Origin: an uncultured Actinomycetospora sp. | Lineage (GTDB): Bacteria; Actinomycetota; Actinomycetes; Mycobacteriales; Pseudonocardiaceae | DNA length: 6,036 bases | Direction: 5' to 3' | Assembly: GCA_902805495.1 (NCBI GenBank) | Contig: CADCTH010000081.1 | Location: forward strand, 1-6,036 | Shown here: piece after piece, positions 1-5,784 of the stretch | Position numbering within the stretch: the first letter of the stretch is position 1 | How the letters are laid out: every line of letters starts with the position of its first letter | Notes under the pieces: model-generated | The model's database searches: none | Seen by the model: only the letters and a program-made list of their open reading frames with translations | What the model was told of the DNA's origin: nothing | Translations under genes and position numbers: made by a program

Positions 1-395
1 AGGTCGTGCTGCCCGAGGAGGCCTACGACCGCGTGCTCGTCGACGCGCCCTGCACCGGGCTCGGCGCCCTGCGCCGCCGCCCGCAGGCCCTCGAGCGCCG
101 CGCGGCCGCCGACGTCGAGCAGCTCGCCGAGCTGCAGCGCTCGCTGCTGCGCGTCGGCCGCGAGCGCGCCCGTCCGGGCGGCGTCGTCACCTACGCCACC
201 TGCTCGCCGCACCCCGACGAGACCACGGCCGTCGTCGCCGACGTCGCCGCGGAGGCCGAGGCCGAGGTGCTCGACACCGTCGCCCTGCTGCCGGGCGTGC
301 CGGACACCGCCGCCCACGACGGCCCGGGCGTGCAGCTCTGGCCCCACCGCCACGGCACGGACGCCATGTACGCCGCGGTGCTGCGCAAGGCCTGA
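1..395 (+). CDS. rsmB: 16S rRNA (cytosine-5-)-methyltransferase RsmB, C-terminal part (5' end outside window)
   Basis: This is the C-terminal end of a RsmB/Fmu-type SAM-dependent methyltransferase, which in bacteria methylates one cytosine (C967 in E. coli) of 16S rRNA. About 130 codons are visible, read in the frame starting at base 3. The reading frame is open to the left edge, so the gene starts upstream and the GTG at 6 is internal. Two family signatures are seen: motif IV, VDAPCTGLGALRRRP, with its conserved Cys at 51-53, and motif VI, TYATCSPHPDET, with the Cys at 201-203 that corresponds to the catalytic nucleophile in this family. The SPHPDET continuation favours RsmB over other m5C methyltransferases. 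It stops with TGA at 393-395, 35 bp before rpe. The N-terminal NusB-like RNA-binding domain expected of RsmB would lie outside the window. Nothing looks broken. Confidence 0.93.
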   Translation, partial: VVLPEEAYDRVLVDAPCTGLGALRRRPQALERRAAADVEQLAELQRSLLRVGRERARPGGVVTYATCSPHPDETTAVVADVAAEAEAEVLDTVALLPGVPDTAAHDGPGVQLWPHRHGTDAMYAAVLRKA

Positions 396-417
396 CCGGC
401 CACCACGACGGGACCAC

Positions 418-423
418 TACCCT
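418..423 (+). promoter_or_regulatory. Candidate -10 box for a leaderless rpe transcript
   Basis: TACCCT fits the actinobacterial -10 pattern TANNNT. It ends 7 bases before the GTG at 431, which is where transcription would be expected to begin. No Shine-Dalgarno sequence is visible before that GTG. Together these suggest that transcription starts at the start codon itself (leaderless mRNA), a common arrangement in actinobacteria. No convincing -35 box was seen. The transcription start is inferred. Confidence 0.45.
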
Positions 424-430
424 CCCGCGT

Positions 431-1114
431 GTGGCGCGTGCCCCCATGATCGCTCCGAGCATCCTGTCCGCCGATTTCGCGCGCCTGGCCGAGGAGGCCG
501 ACGCCGTCCCCGGCGCCGACTGGCTGCACGTCGACGTCATGGACGGGCACTTCGTCCCGAACCTCACGCTCGGGCTGCCCGTGGTGCAGGCGCTGGAGCG
601 GGCCACGTCCATCCCGCTCGACTGCCACCTCATGATCAACGACCCGGACCGCTGGGCCCCGGGCTACGCCGAGGCCGGCTCCCGCAACGTCACGGTGCAC
701 GCCGAGGCGGCGCACGACCCGCGCGGCTGCGCCCGCGACATCCGCGCGGCGGGGGCGCTGGCCGGGCTCTCGATCAAGCCGGGCACGCCGCTGGACGACT
801 GGCTCGAGGTCCTGCGCGACTTCGACACGCTGCTGGTGATGAGCGTCGAGCCCGGCTTCGGTGGGCAGAGCTTCATGCCCGAGGTGCTGGACAAGGTGCG
901 CACCGCGCGCCGGCTGGTCGACACCGGGCACCTCCACGTCCTCGTCGAGATCGACGGCGGCATCAACGCCGACACCATCGAGCAGGCCGCCGAGGCCGGC
1001 GTCGACTGCTTCGTCGCCGGCTCCGCGGTCTACGGCGCCGACGACCCCGCGCGGGCCGTCGCCGCCCTGCGCGACCAGGCCGCGGCGAGGTCGGCGCACC
1101 TCCGCCCGGAGTGA
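431..1114 (+). CDS. rpe: Ribulose-phosphate 3-epimerase
   Basis: This 227-residue cytosolic TIM-barrel enzyme interconverts D-ribulose 5-phosphate and D-xylulose 5-phosphate in the pentose phosphate pathway. The length is normal for the family. Visible signatures are APSILSADF (Ser10), WLHVDVMDGHFVPN (metal ligand His33 and catalytic Asp35), CHLM (His66), the phosphate-binding loop VEPGFGGQSF (139-148), and VEIDGGIN with the second catalytic Asp175. The phosphate-gripping VAGSAVYG segment is near 195-202. The GTG at 431 is chosen because a TANNNT box lies at leaderless spacing before it. The ATG at 446 (residue 6) is an alternative start and would keep every motif. The gene follows rsmB as in mycobacteria. 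Its substrate ribulose 5-phosphate is also the substrate of the DHBP synthase half of RibBA downstream, which gives a metabolic reason for the linkage (inference). Confidence 0.96.
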   Translation: MARAPMIAPSILSADFARLAEEADAVPGADWLHVDVMDGHFVPNLTLGLPVVQALERATSIPLDCHLMINDPDRWAPGYAEAGSRNVTVHAEAAHDPRGCARDIRAAGALAGLSIKPGTPLDDWLEVLRDFDTLLVMSVEPGFGGQSFMPEVLDKVRTARRLVDTGHLHVLVEIDGGINADTIEQAAEAGVDCFVAGSAVYGADDPARAVAALRDQAAARSAHLRPE

Positions 1115-1118
1115 GCGG

Positions 1119-1144
1119 GCGGTGAGAGCGGTGTCACCGCGGTG
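1119..1144 (+). promoter_or_regulatory. Overlapping short inverted repeats between rpe and ribE
   Basis: Three copies of GCGGTG (1119-1124, 1128-1133, 1139-1144) surround a single complementary CACCGC (1135-1140). CACCGC could pair with either the first or the second copy, and with the third it forms the perfect palindrome CACCGCGGTG (1135-1144). It lies just after the rpe stop codon and about 85 bp before ribE. It could be a weak terminator or attenuator, or chance in GC-rich DNA. It does not resemble the conserved FMN riboswitch. There is no U-tract. Confidence 0.25.
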
Positions 1145-1196
1145 GTGATGCCGGGCGAGAGCGTCGTGAGGATGATGGCGGGCGGACCCGGCGCTG

Positions 1197-1202
1197 TAGA
1201 GA
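1197..1202 (+). promoter_or_regulatory. Weak candidate -10 box upstream of ribE
   Basis: TAGAGA, preceded by CTG so that a TG sits just upstream, lies 26 bases before the ribE start codon and could give a short leader containing the Shine-Dalgarno at 1217-1223. The last base departs from TANNNT and no good -35 box is visible. This is a suggestion only; the rib genes may instead be read from the rpe promoter. Confidence 0.2.
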
Positions 1203-1216
1203 GGGGTCGGGACGAC

Positions 1217-1223
1217 GAGAGGA
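1217..1223 (+). promoter_or_regulatory. Shine-Dalgarno of ribE (decides the start codon)
   Basis: GAGAGGA lies 5 bases before the GTG at 1229, which encodes the first residue of the conserved MFTGIVEE start of riboflavin synthase. This places the start at 1229 instead of the in-frame GTG at 1142 or the ATG at 1148. Confidence 0.7.
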
Positions 1224-1228
1224 ACGCG

Positions 1229-1834
1229 GTGTTCACGGGGATCGTCGAGGAGGTCGGCGAGATCGTCGACGTCGTCGCGCAGGAGGACGCCGCCCGGCTG
1301 CGCGTGCGGGGGCCGCTGGTCACGTCCGACGCGCGCCCCGGCGACTCGATCGCGGTCAACGGCGTCTGCCTCACGGTGGTCGACCCCGCCGACGGCGTGT
1401 TCGGCGTCGACGTGATGGGCGAGACGCTGCGCCGCTCGAGCCTCGCCGGCGCCGCCGCGGGCACTCGGGTCAACCTGGAACGGGCCGTCGCCGCCGGTGC
1501 GCGCCTCGGGGGGCACATCGTGCAGGGCCACGTCGACGGCACCGGCACGGTCGTCGAGCGCACCGAGCACGAGCAGTGGACGACCGTGCGCTTCCGGGTG
1601 GGCAACGGCCTGACCCGCTACGTCGTGGAGAAGGGCTCGATCGCCGTCGACGGCGTGAGCCTCACCGTCACCGAGGTCGACGACGAGTCCTTCGCCGTCG
1701 GGCTCATCCCGACCACCCTGCGCGAGACGACGCTGGGGGAGCGGGAGGTCGGCTCGACGGTGAACCTCGAGGTGGACGTGGTCGCCAAGTACGTGGAACG
1801 GCTCGTGGGAGCACACGCCGGGTCGGGGAAGTAG
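1229..1834 (+). CDS. ribE: Riboflavin synthase, alpha chain
   Basis: This 201-residue enzyme catalyses dismutation of two 6,7-dimethyl-8-ribityllumazine molecules to riboflavin plus 5-amino-6-ribitylamino-uracil, the last step of riboflavin synthesis. Length is typical. It contains the expected two tandem lumazine-binding barrels, roughly residues 1-97 and 98-195, showing internal similarity: NGVCLTV (44-50) in the first and DGVSLTV in the second. The N-terminal MFTGIVEEVG and the linker GGHIVQGHVDG (94-104) are hallmark family sequences; Cys47 and His101 are conserved positions. The start is fixed by the family N-terminus and by GAGAGGA 5 bases upstream. The gene is called ribC in M. tuberculosis and ribE in other systems. 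It is followed by ribBA after only 5 bp, so co-transcription is expected. The ribD gene often found directly upstream in actinobacteria is not present. Confidence 0.95.
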   Translation: MFTGIVEEVGEIVDVVAQEDAARLRVRGPLVTSDARPGDSIAVNGVCLTVVDPADGVFGVDVMGETLRRSSLAGAAAGTRVNLERAVAAGARLGGHIVQGHVDGTGTVVERTEHEQWTTVRFRVGNGLTRYVVEKGSIAVDGVSLTVTEVDDESFAVGLIPTTLRETTLGEREVGSTVNLEVDVVAKYVERLVGAHAGSGK

Positions 1835-1839
1835 GGGAC

Positions 1840-3114
1840 GTGGACGGGTTCGAGCACATCGAGCGGGCGATCGCGGAGATCGCGGCCGGCAAGGCCGTGG
1901 TCGTCGTCGACGACGAGGACCGGGAGAACGAGGGCGACCTCGTGTTCGCGGCCGAGTGCGCCACGCCGGAGCTCGTGTCGTTCATGGTGCGCTACACCTC
2001 GGGCTACATCTGCGTGCCGCTCACCGGCGAGGCCTGCGACCGCCTCGACCTGCCGCCCGCGCACTCGATCAACCAGGACCGCCACGGCACGGCCTACACC
2101 GTCTCGGTGGACGCCCGCGAGGGCATCGGCACCGGCATCTCGGGCATCGACCGCGCGCACACCATCCAGGTGCTGGCCAACCCGACGTCCGCGCCCACCG
2201 ACCTCGCACGCCCCGGGCACGTCGTGCCGCTGCGGGCCCGCGACGGCGGCGTGCTGCGCCGCCCCGGGCACACCGAGGCGGCGGTGGACCTCGCCCGCCT
2301 CGCCGGGCTGCAGCCGGCCGGCGCGATCTGCGAGATCGTGTCGCAGAAGGACGACGGCGACATGGCGCGGTTCGACGAGCTGCGGGTCTTCGCCGACGAG
2401 CACGAGCTCTCGCTGATCACCATCAAGGACCTCATCGCGTACCGGCGGCGCTCGGAGAAGCAGGTCGTCCAGGTCGCGCACGCCAACATCCCCACCGACC
2501 ACGGCACGTTCGTCGCCTACGGCTACGACTCGCTGCTCGACGGCATCGAGCACGTCGCGCTGGTGCACGGCGAGATCGGCGACGGCGAGGACGTGCTGGT
2601 GCGCGTGCACTCCGAGTGCCTCACCGGCGACGTGCTGCGCTCCCGGCGCTGCGACTGCGGCCCGCAGCTCGACGCCGCGATGGCGGCCGTCGTCGACGAG
2701 GGCCGCGGGGTCGTGCTCTACGTGCGCGGCCACGAGGGCCGGGGGATCGGGCTGATCCACAAGCTGCAGGCCTACCAGCTGCAGGACGCCGGCGCGGACA
2801 CCGTGGACGCCAACCTCGCGCTCGGCATGCCCGCCGACGCCCGCGACTACGGCACCGGCGCCCAGATCCTCGCCGACCTCGGCATCAAGTCGATGCGCCT
2901 GCTCACCAACAACCCCGAGAAGCGCGCGGGGCTCGAGGGTTACGGCCTGCAGATCCTCGGCCGCGTGGCGCTGCCGTCGCGCGCGACGCCCGAGAACCTG
3001 CGCTACCTGCGCACCAAGCGCGACCGCATGGGCCACGACCTCGAGGGCCTGGACGCGGAGCAGGACGCCGTGGTCGCACAGCCCGACCCGGCCGTCGGCG
3101 GGACGCGCGGATGA
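1840..3114 (+). CDS. ribBA: Bifunctional 3,4-dihydroxy-2-butanone-4-phosphate synthase / GTP cyclohydrolase II
   Basis: This 424-residue fusion enzyme supplies both riboflavin precursors. The N-terminal half (about 1-203) converts ribulose 5-phosphate to DHBP plus formate; the C-terminal half (about 205-400) opens GTP to the diaminopyrimidinone. In the first domain I see DDEDRENEGDLVFAAE (24-39, acidic metal and substrate residues), GTGISGIDRAHTI (97-109), RPGHVVPLRAR (124-134) and GHTEAAVDL with metal-ligand His144. In the second domain I see RVHSECLTGDVLRSRRCDCG with the three zinc cysteines Cys260, Cys271 and Cys273, then RGHEGRGIGL, the YGTGAQIL segment and LLTNNPEKR. Both active sites look intact, so this is not one of the RibBA forms with a degenerate half. 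The GTG start at 1840 lies 5 bp after the ribE stop, with GGGGAA at 1825-1830 as a plausible ribosome site. The frame is open further upstream inside ribE, but homology begins at about residue 4. The stop overlaps the ribH ATG (ATGA). Confidence 0.95.
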   Translation: MDGFEHIERAIAEIAAGKAVVVVDDEDRENEGDLVFAAECATPELVSFMVRYTSGYICVPLTGEACDRLDLPPAHSINQDRHGTAYTVSVDAREGIGTGISGIDRAHTIQVLANPTSAPTDLARPGHVVPLRARDGGVLRRPGHTEAAVDLARLAGLQPAGAICEIVSQKDDGDMARFDELRVFADEHELSLITIKDLIAYRRRSEKQVVQVAHANIPTDHGTFVAYGYDSLLDGIEHVALVHGEIGDGEDVLVRVHSECLTGDVLRSRRCDCGPQLDAAMAAVVDEGRGVVLYVRGHEGRGIGLIHKLQAYQLQDAGADTVDANLALGMPADARDYGTGAQILADLGIKSMRLLTNNPEKRAGLEGYGLQILGRVALPSRATPENLRYLRTKRDRMGHDLEGLDAEQDAVVAQPDPAVGGTRG

Positions 3115-3620
3115 GCGGCGAGGGCCGCCCGGAGCAGGCGGTCCCCGACGCGACGGGGCTCCGCCTGGGCGTCGCCGTGACGCGGTGGAACGCGGCCATC
3201 ACCGACGTGCTGCTCGAGCGGGCGCTCGAGGCCGCGAAGCGGGCGGGCGTCGCCGAGCCCACCGTGGTGCGCGTGGCCGGGGCGATGGAGCTGCCGGTGG
3301 TGTGCCAGGGCCTGGCCGAGGGCCACGACGCCGTGGTGGGCCTCGGCGTCGTGATCCGCGGCGGGACCCCGCACTTCGAGTACGTCTGCGACGCCGTCAC
3401 CGCCGGCCTGCTGCGCGTGGGCCTCGACGCCCGGACGCCGGTGGGCAACGGCGTGCTGACCGTCAACGAGGAGCAGCAGGCGTGGGACCGCGCGGGCACC
3501 CCGACCTCGGCCGAGGACAAGGGCTTCGAGGCGACGGTGGCGGCGCTGGACGCGGCGCTGACGCTGCGGGGGCTGGGAGACGCAGCGGAGCGGAGCTCGA
3601 CCCGACGGAGCCAGCCGTGA
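3111..3620 (+). CDS. ribH: 6,7-dimethyl-8-ribityllumazine synthase (riboflavin synthase beta chain)
   Basis: This 169-residue enzyme condenses 5-amino-6-ribitylamino-uracil with 3,4-dihydroxy-2-butanone 4-phosphate to 6,7-dimethyl-8-ribityllumazine, the substrate of RibE. Family members assemble as pentamers or 60-mer capsids. Signatures: RWN (25-27, aromatic residue over the substrate ring), VAGAMELPVV (55-64), GLGVVIRGGTPHFEYV (77-92) with catalytic His88, GNGVLTVNEEQQAWDRAG (112-129) and the SAEDKG segment near 140. The position before TPH is Gly85, where Glu or Gln is more usual; this is a mild variation, not a lost catalytic residue. The tail after RGLGD is polar and low in conservation (AERSSTRRSQP); its codons carry a GGAG at 3607-3610 that probably serves the next gene. 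It overlaps ribBA (ATGA) and the PH-domain gene (GTGA) by 4 bp each, implying translational coupling. Confidence 0.95.
   Translation: MSGEGRPEQAVPDATGLRLGVAVTRWNAAITDVLLERALEAAKRAGVAEPTVVRVAGAMELPVVCQGLAEGHDAVVGLGVVIRGGTPHFEYVCDAVTAGLLRVGLDARTPVGNGVLTVNEEQQAWDRAGTPTSAEDKGFEATVAALDAALTLRGLGDAAERSSTRRSQP
3607..3610 (+). promoter_or_regulatory. Shine-Dalgarno of the PH-domain gene, inside the ribH 3' end
   Basis: GGAG lies 6 bases before the GTG at 3617 and supports that start, which overlaps the ribH stop codon as GTGA. Confidence 0.5.
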
Positions 3621-4096
3621 CCGCGCCCCAGCAAGCGGTCGACCTCGGCGAGATCGAGCTCGAGGTCCGCCCCCGGCGCATCCGCTGGGTGGCCTGGGCG
3701 CTCGCCGTGTTCGTCTTCGCCTTCTTCGGCACCGGCGCGCTGCTCGTGTCCGTCGAGTCGTCGGGCTTCAACTTCCGCTTCGCGGACCAGGTCGCGATGG
3801 TCGTGCTCGGCACGATCCTCGCCGGGTGCGCGCTGCTGTTCACCCGGCCGCGGCTGCGGGCGGGGCCCGGCGGGGTGGAGGTCCGCGCGACCATCCTGAC
3901 CCGGCGCGTGCCGTGGTCGGAGATCGTCGCGGTGAGCTTCCCCGACGGCGTGCAGTTCGCCCGGCTCGACCTGCCCGACGACGAGTACCTCACGGTCGCG
4001 GCGCTGCAGGCCGTCGACCGCGGGCACGCGGCGCGCGGGGTGAGCGCGCTGCGCCGCCTCCACGCGCAGTACCACTCCGTCGGCCCCCAGGGCTGA
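3617..4096 (+). CDS. Two-TM membrane protein with bacterial PH domain (Rv1417-like)
   Basis: This 159-residue protein has a short cytosolic N-terminus, two hydrophobic segments at about 24-46 (rich in Val, Ala, Phe) and 58-76, and a soluble C-terminal part from about 80. The C-terminal part has the pattern of the small bacterial PH-like domain: GPGGVEVRATILTRRVPWSEIVAVSFPDG (83-111), then ARLDLPDDEYLTVAALQAVDRGHAARGV. The alternating strand pattern and the W-S-E-I motif resemble actinobacterial PH-domain membrane proteins encoded directly after ribH, such as M. tuberculosis Rv1417 (recalled, not searched). No catalytic residues are seen and its function is not known. Conserved adjacency to ribH suggests, but does not show, a membrane-linked role in flavin handling. 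The GTG start overlaps the ribH stop by 4 bp; its TGA overlaps the pyrD ATG by one base. Confidence 0.85.
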   Translation: MTAPQQAVDLGEIELEVRPRRIRWVAWALAVFVFAFFGTGALLVSVESSGFNFRFADQVAMVVLGTILAGCALLFTRPRLRAGPGGVEVRATILTRRVPWSEIVAVSFPDGVQFARLDLPDDEYLTVAALQAVDRGHAARGVSALRRLHAQYHSVGPQG

Positions 4097-5085
4097 TGGG
4101 CACCTACGACGCGCTCTTCCGCCACGTCGCGACGCGGGTGCCCGCCGAGCTGACCCACCGGGTCGGGGTCACCGCGCTGCGGGCGGCCACGCCGCTGCTG
4201 CCCGAGCGGTCCCTCGGCACGCCCGTCGAGGCCATGGGCCTGCGCTTCGCCAACCCGCTGGGCGTCGCCGCCGGGTACGACAAGGACGCCGAGGGCGTGC
4301 GCGCGCTGGCCCGGCTGGGCTTCGGGGCGGTCGAGGTCGGCACGGTGACCGCGCGCCCGCAGCCCGGCAACCCGCGGCCGCGGCTGTTCCGGCTGCCCGC
4401 CGACCGCGCGCTGGTCAACCGCATGGGCTTCAACAACGCCGGCGCCGACGTCGTCGCCGCCCGGCTCGCCGACCTGCGCGTCCGGGGTGCCGGCACGGTC
4501 GTCGGGGTCAATATCGGCAAGTCGAAGGCCGCGGCCGACGCGGTGGCCGACTACCGCTACTCCGCCCGAATCCTCGGCCCGTACGCCGACTACCTCGTGG
4601 TCAACGTCAGCTCGCCCAACACCCCGGGCCTGCGCGACCTGCAGGCCGTCGACGCGGTGGAGCCGCTGCTCGCGGCGGTGCGCGAGGAGGTCGGCGCGAC
4701 GCCGCTGCTGGTCAAGATCACCGCGGACCTCGACGACGACGGCGTCGACGCCGTGGCCGACCTGGCCGTGGCGCAGGGGCTCGACGGGATCGTCGCCACG
4801 AACACCACGGTGGCACGCTCCGGGCTCGCCTCGCCGCCCGACCTCGTCGCCGCGGCCGGCTCCGGGGGACTCTCGGGCGCGCCGCTGGTGGAGCCGGCGC
4901 GGGCGGTGCTGGCGCGGCTGCGCGACCGGGTGGGCGAGCGGCTGACCCTCGTCTCGGTCGGCGGCATCGACTCCGGCGCCGAGACCCGGGCGCGCCTGGA
5001 CGCCGGCGCGACGCTGGTGCAGGCCTACACCGGTTTCGTCTACGGCGGGCCGGCGTGGCCGCAGCGGGTACTCGGGGACCTGTGA
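4096..5085 (+). CDS. pyrD: Dihydroorotate dehydrogenase (quinone), class 2
   Basis: This 329-residue flavoenzyme oxidises dihydroorotate to orotate in pyrimidine synthesis, using tightly bound FMN and passing electrons to membrane quinone. Class 2 assignment rests on the N-terminal helical extension before the barrel (about 1-40, starting MGTYDALFRHVATRVPAELTHR) and on Ser as catalytic base in NVSSPNTPGLR (Ser173, the second Ser, by comparison with E. coli PyrD); class 1 enzymes use Cys there. Other signatures are NPLGVAAGYDKD (53-64, FMN and phosphate region), RPQPGNPRPRLFRL, NRMGFNN, VGVNIGKSK, LLVKITADL, ATNTT, GGLSGAPL, SVGGIDSG and LVQAYTGFVYGGP near the C-terminus. It is complete and of normal length. 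The ATG at 4096 overlaps the preceding stop (TGATG), so translation may be coupled to the PH-domain gene. Sixty-one bases near its 3' end recur exactly at the window's right edge. Confidence 0.96.
   Translation: MGTYDALFRHVATRVPAELTHRVGVTALRAATPLLPERSLGTPVEAMGLRFANPLGVAAGYDKDAEGVRALARLGFGAVEVGTVTARPQPGNPRPRLFRLPADRALVNRMGFNNAGADVVAARLADLRVRGAGTVVGVNIGKSKAAADAVADYRYSARILGPYADYLVVNVSSPNTPGLRDLQAVDAVEPLLAAVREEVGATPLLVKITADLDDDGVDAVADLAVAQGLDGIVATNTTVARSGLASPPDLVAAAGSGGLSGAPLVEPARAVLARLRDRVGERLTLVSVGGIDSGAETRARLDAGATLVQAYTGFVYGGPAWPQRVLGDL
4985..5045 (+). repeat. 61-bp direct repeat, copy 1 (inside pyrD, original copy)
   Basis: This segment is identical over 61 of 61 bases to 5976-6036. Here it sits in an intact, conserved part of pyrD encoding ARLDAGATLVQAYTGFVYG, so this is clearly the native copy. 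Confidence 0.97.
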
Positions 5086-5780
5086 CCGACCCCGCTCCCG
5101 CCCGACGTCCCCAGGTCGTGCTGTTCGACCTCTTCGAGACCTGCCTGCAGCTCGAGGGCCTGCGCCCGCGGTTCACCGCGCTGGGCCGCCCGGGCCACGA
5201 GCTGGAGCTGTTCTTCGCGCGCCTGCTGCACCAGGGCATGGCGATGACGCTCGCCGGCGAGGCCCCGCCCTTCGCGGCCGTCGCCGCCGACATGCTGCGG
5301 CGCACCAGCGGGCGCGAGCTCACCGACGACCAGGTCGCCTCGGTGCTCGACGGCTTCCGCGAGCTGCCCGTGCACCCCGACGTCGCGCCCGCCCTGCGCC
5401 GCCTGCGCGAGGCCGGCGTCCCGGCGTACGGGTTCACCCACGGCTCCGCGGAGGTCGCGAGCGCCGCCCTGGCGGCCGGCGGGGTGCGCGACCTGTTCGA
5501 CGACGTGATGTCGTGCGCGGAGCTGAAGATGTTCAAGCCGCCGGCGCGGGTCTACCACTGGGCGTGCGAGCGGATCGCGACCGCGCCCGCCCGGACCGCG
5601 CTGGTCGCCGTGCACTCGTGGGACGTCCACGGCGCGGTGTCCGCGGGCCTGGTGGGCGGGTTCTGCGAGCGCCTCGAGGGCCGGATCGCCGACGCCGTCG
5701 CCCGCCCGCACGTCAGCGCGCCCGCCCTCGACGACGTCGTCGAGGGCCTCCTCGCCCTCCCCGCCGAGCCTTCGCCCTGA
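5082..5780 (+). CDS. HAD-superfamily hydrolase, haloacid dehalogenase type II-like
   Basis: This 232-residue soluble protein has the HAD core with an alpha-helical cap inserted after motif I (about residues 25-95). Motif I is VVLFDLFETCL: Asp16 is the expected nucleophile, Phe18 stands where phosphatases have a second Asp and dehalogenases usually Tyr, and Thr20 fits the DxYGT pattern. Motif II is GFTHGS (Thr119), motif III KMFKPPARVY (Lys152, Tyr158), motif IV AVHSWDVHGAVSAGL (Asp181). This layout matches L-2-haloacid dehalogenase-like proteins. However, Ser and Asn positions near motif IV that matter in characterised L-2-haloacid dehalogenases appear as Ala176 and His178 (alignment by eye, from memory). 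The substrate is unknown. The GTG start overlaps the pyrD stop (GTGA). It is the last gene before the hairpin, so probably the operon's end. The likeliest roles are housecleaning or dehalogenase-like hydrolysis; a riboflavin-pathway phosphatase is possible but disfavoured by Phe18. Confidence 0.85.
   Translation: MTDPAPARRPQVVLFDLFETCLQLEGLRPRFTALGRPGHELELFFARLLHQGMAMTLAGEAPPFAAVAADMLRRTSGRELTDDQVASVLDGFRELPVHPDVAPALRRLREAGVPAYGFTHGSAEVASAALAAGGVRDLFDDVMSCAELKMFKPPARVYHWACERIATAPARTALVAVHSWDVHGAVSAGLVGGFCERLEGRIADAVARPHVSAPALDDVVEGLLALPAEPSP
5724..5747 (+). repeat. Perfect 24-bp palindrome within the HAD gene 3' end
   Basis: Two 12-base arms, GCCCTCGACGAC and GTCGTCGAGGGC, meet with no spacer. 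It is in register with codons for A-L-D-D-V-V-E-G of the HAD protein and lies 31 bp before its stop codon. A shorter palindrome of the same kind (1901-1916) arises from Val-Asp codons in ribBA, so codon bias is a sufficient explanation. Confidence 0.5.
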
Positions 5781-5784
5781 TCTG

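Noticed and set aside
1142..1228. Extended N-terminus of riboflavin synthase from GTG 1142
   Set aside because: The added 29 residues have no family counterpart. The conserved MFTGIVEE start coincides with GTG 1229, which has a good Shine-Dalgarno.
1115..1228. FMN riboswitch (RFN element) before the riboflavin genes
   Set aside because: I looked for the conserved RFN core blocks and did not find them. Only short GC-rich inverted repeats are present.
191..1816. A 541-codon open frame on the minus strand across rsmB, rpe and ribE, and other long minus-strand frames (1618-3036, 2903-4075, 4718-5536)
   Set aside because: They lie antisense to well-recognised conserved genes, are rich in low-complexity Arg/Ala/Gly/Val/Asp/His sequence, and show no recognisable motif. 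They are a by-product of very high GC with few stop codons.
1576..1839. Upstream extension of ribBA into ribE
   Set aside because: The extension is an Arg-rich shadow of ribE codons. Family homology begins just after GTG 1840.
1901..1916. 16-bp palindrome TCGTCGTC-GACGACGA
   Set aside because: It encodes the conserved Val-Val-Asp-Asp of RibBA and is explained by codon preference.
1956..3110. Long Arg/Ala-rich plus-strand frame leading into ribH
   Set aside because: It is the out-of-frame reading of ribBA. RibH begins at ATG 3111, which overlaps the ribBA stop.
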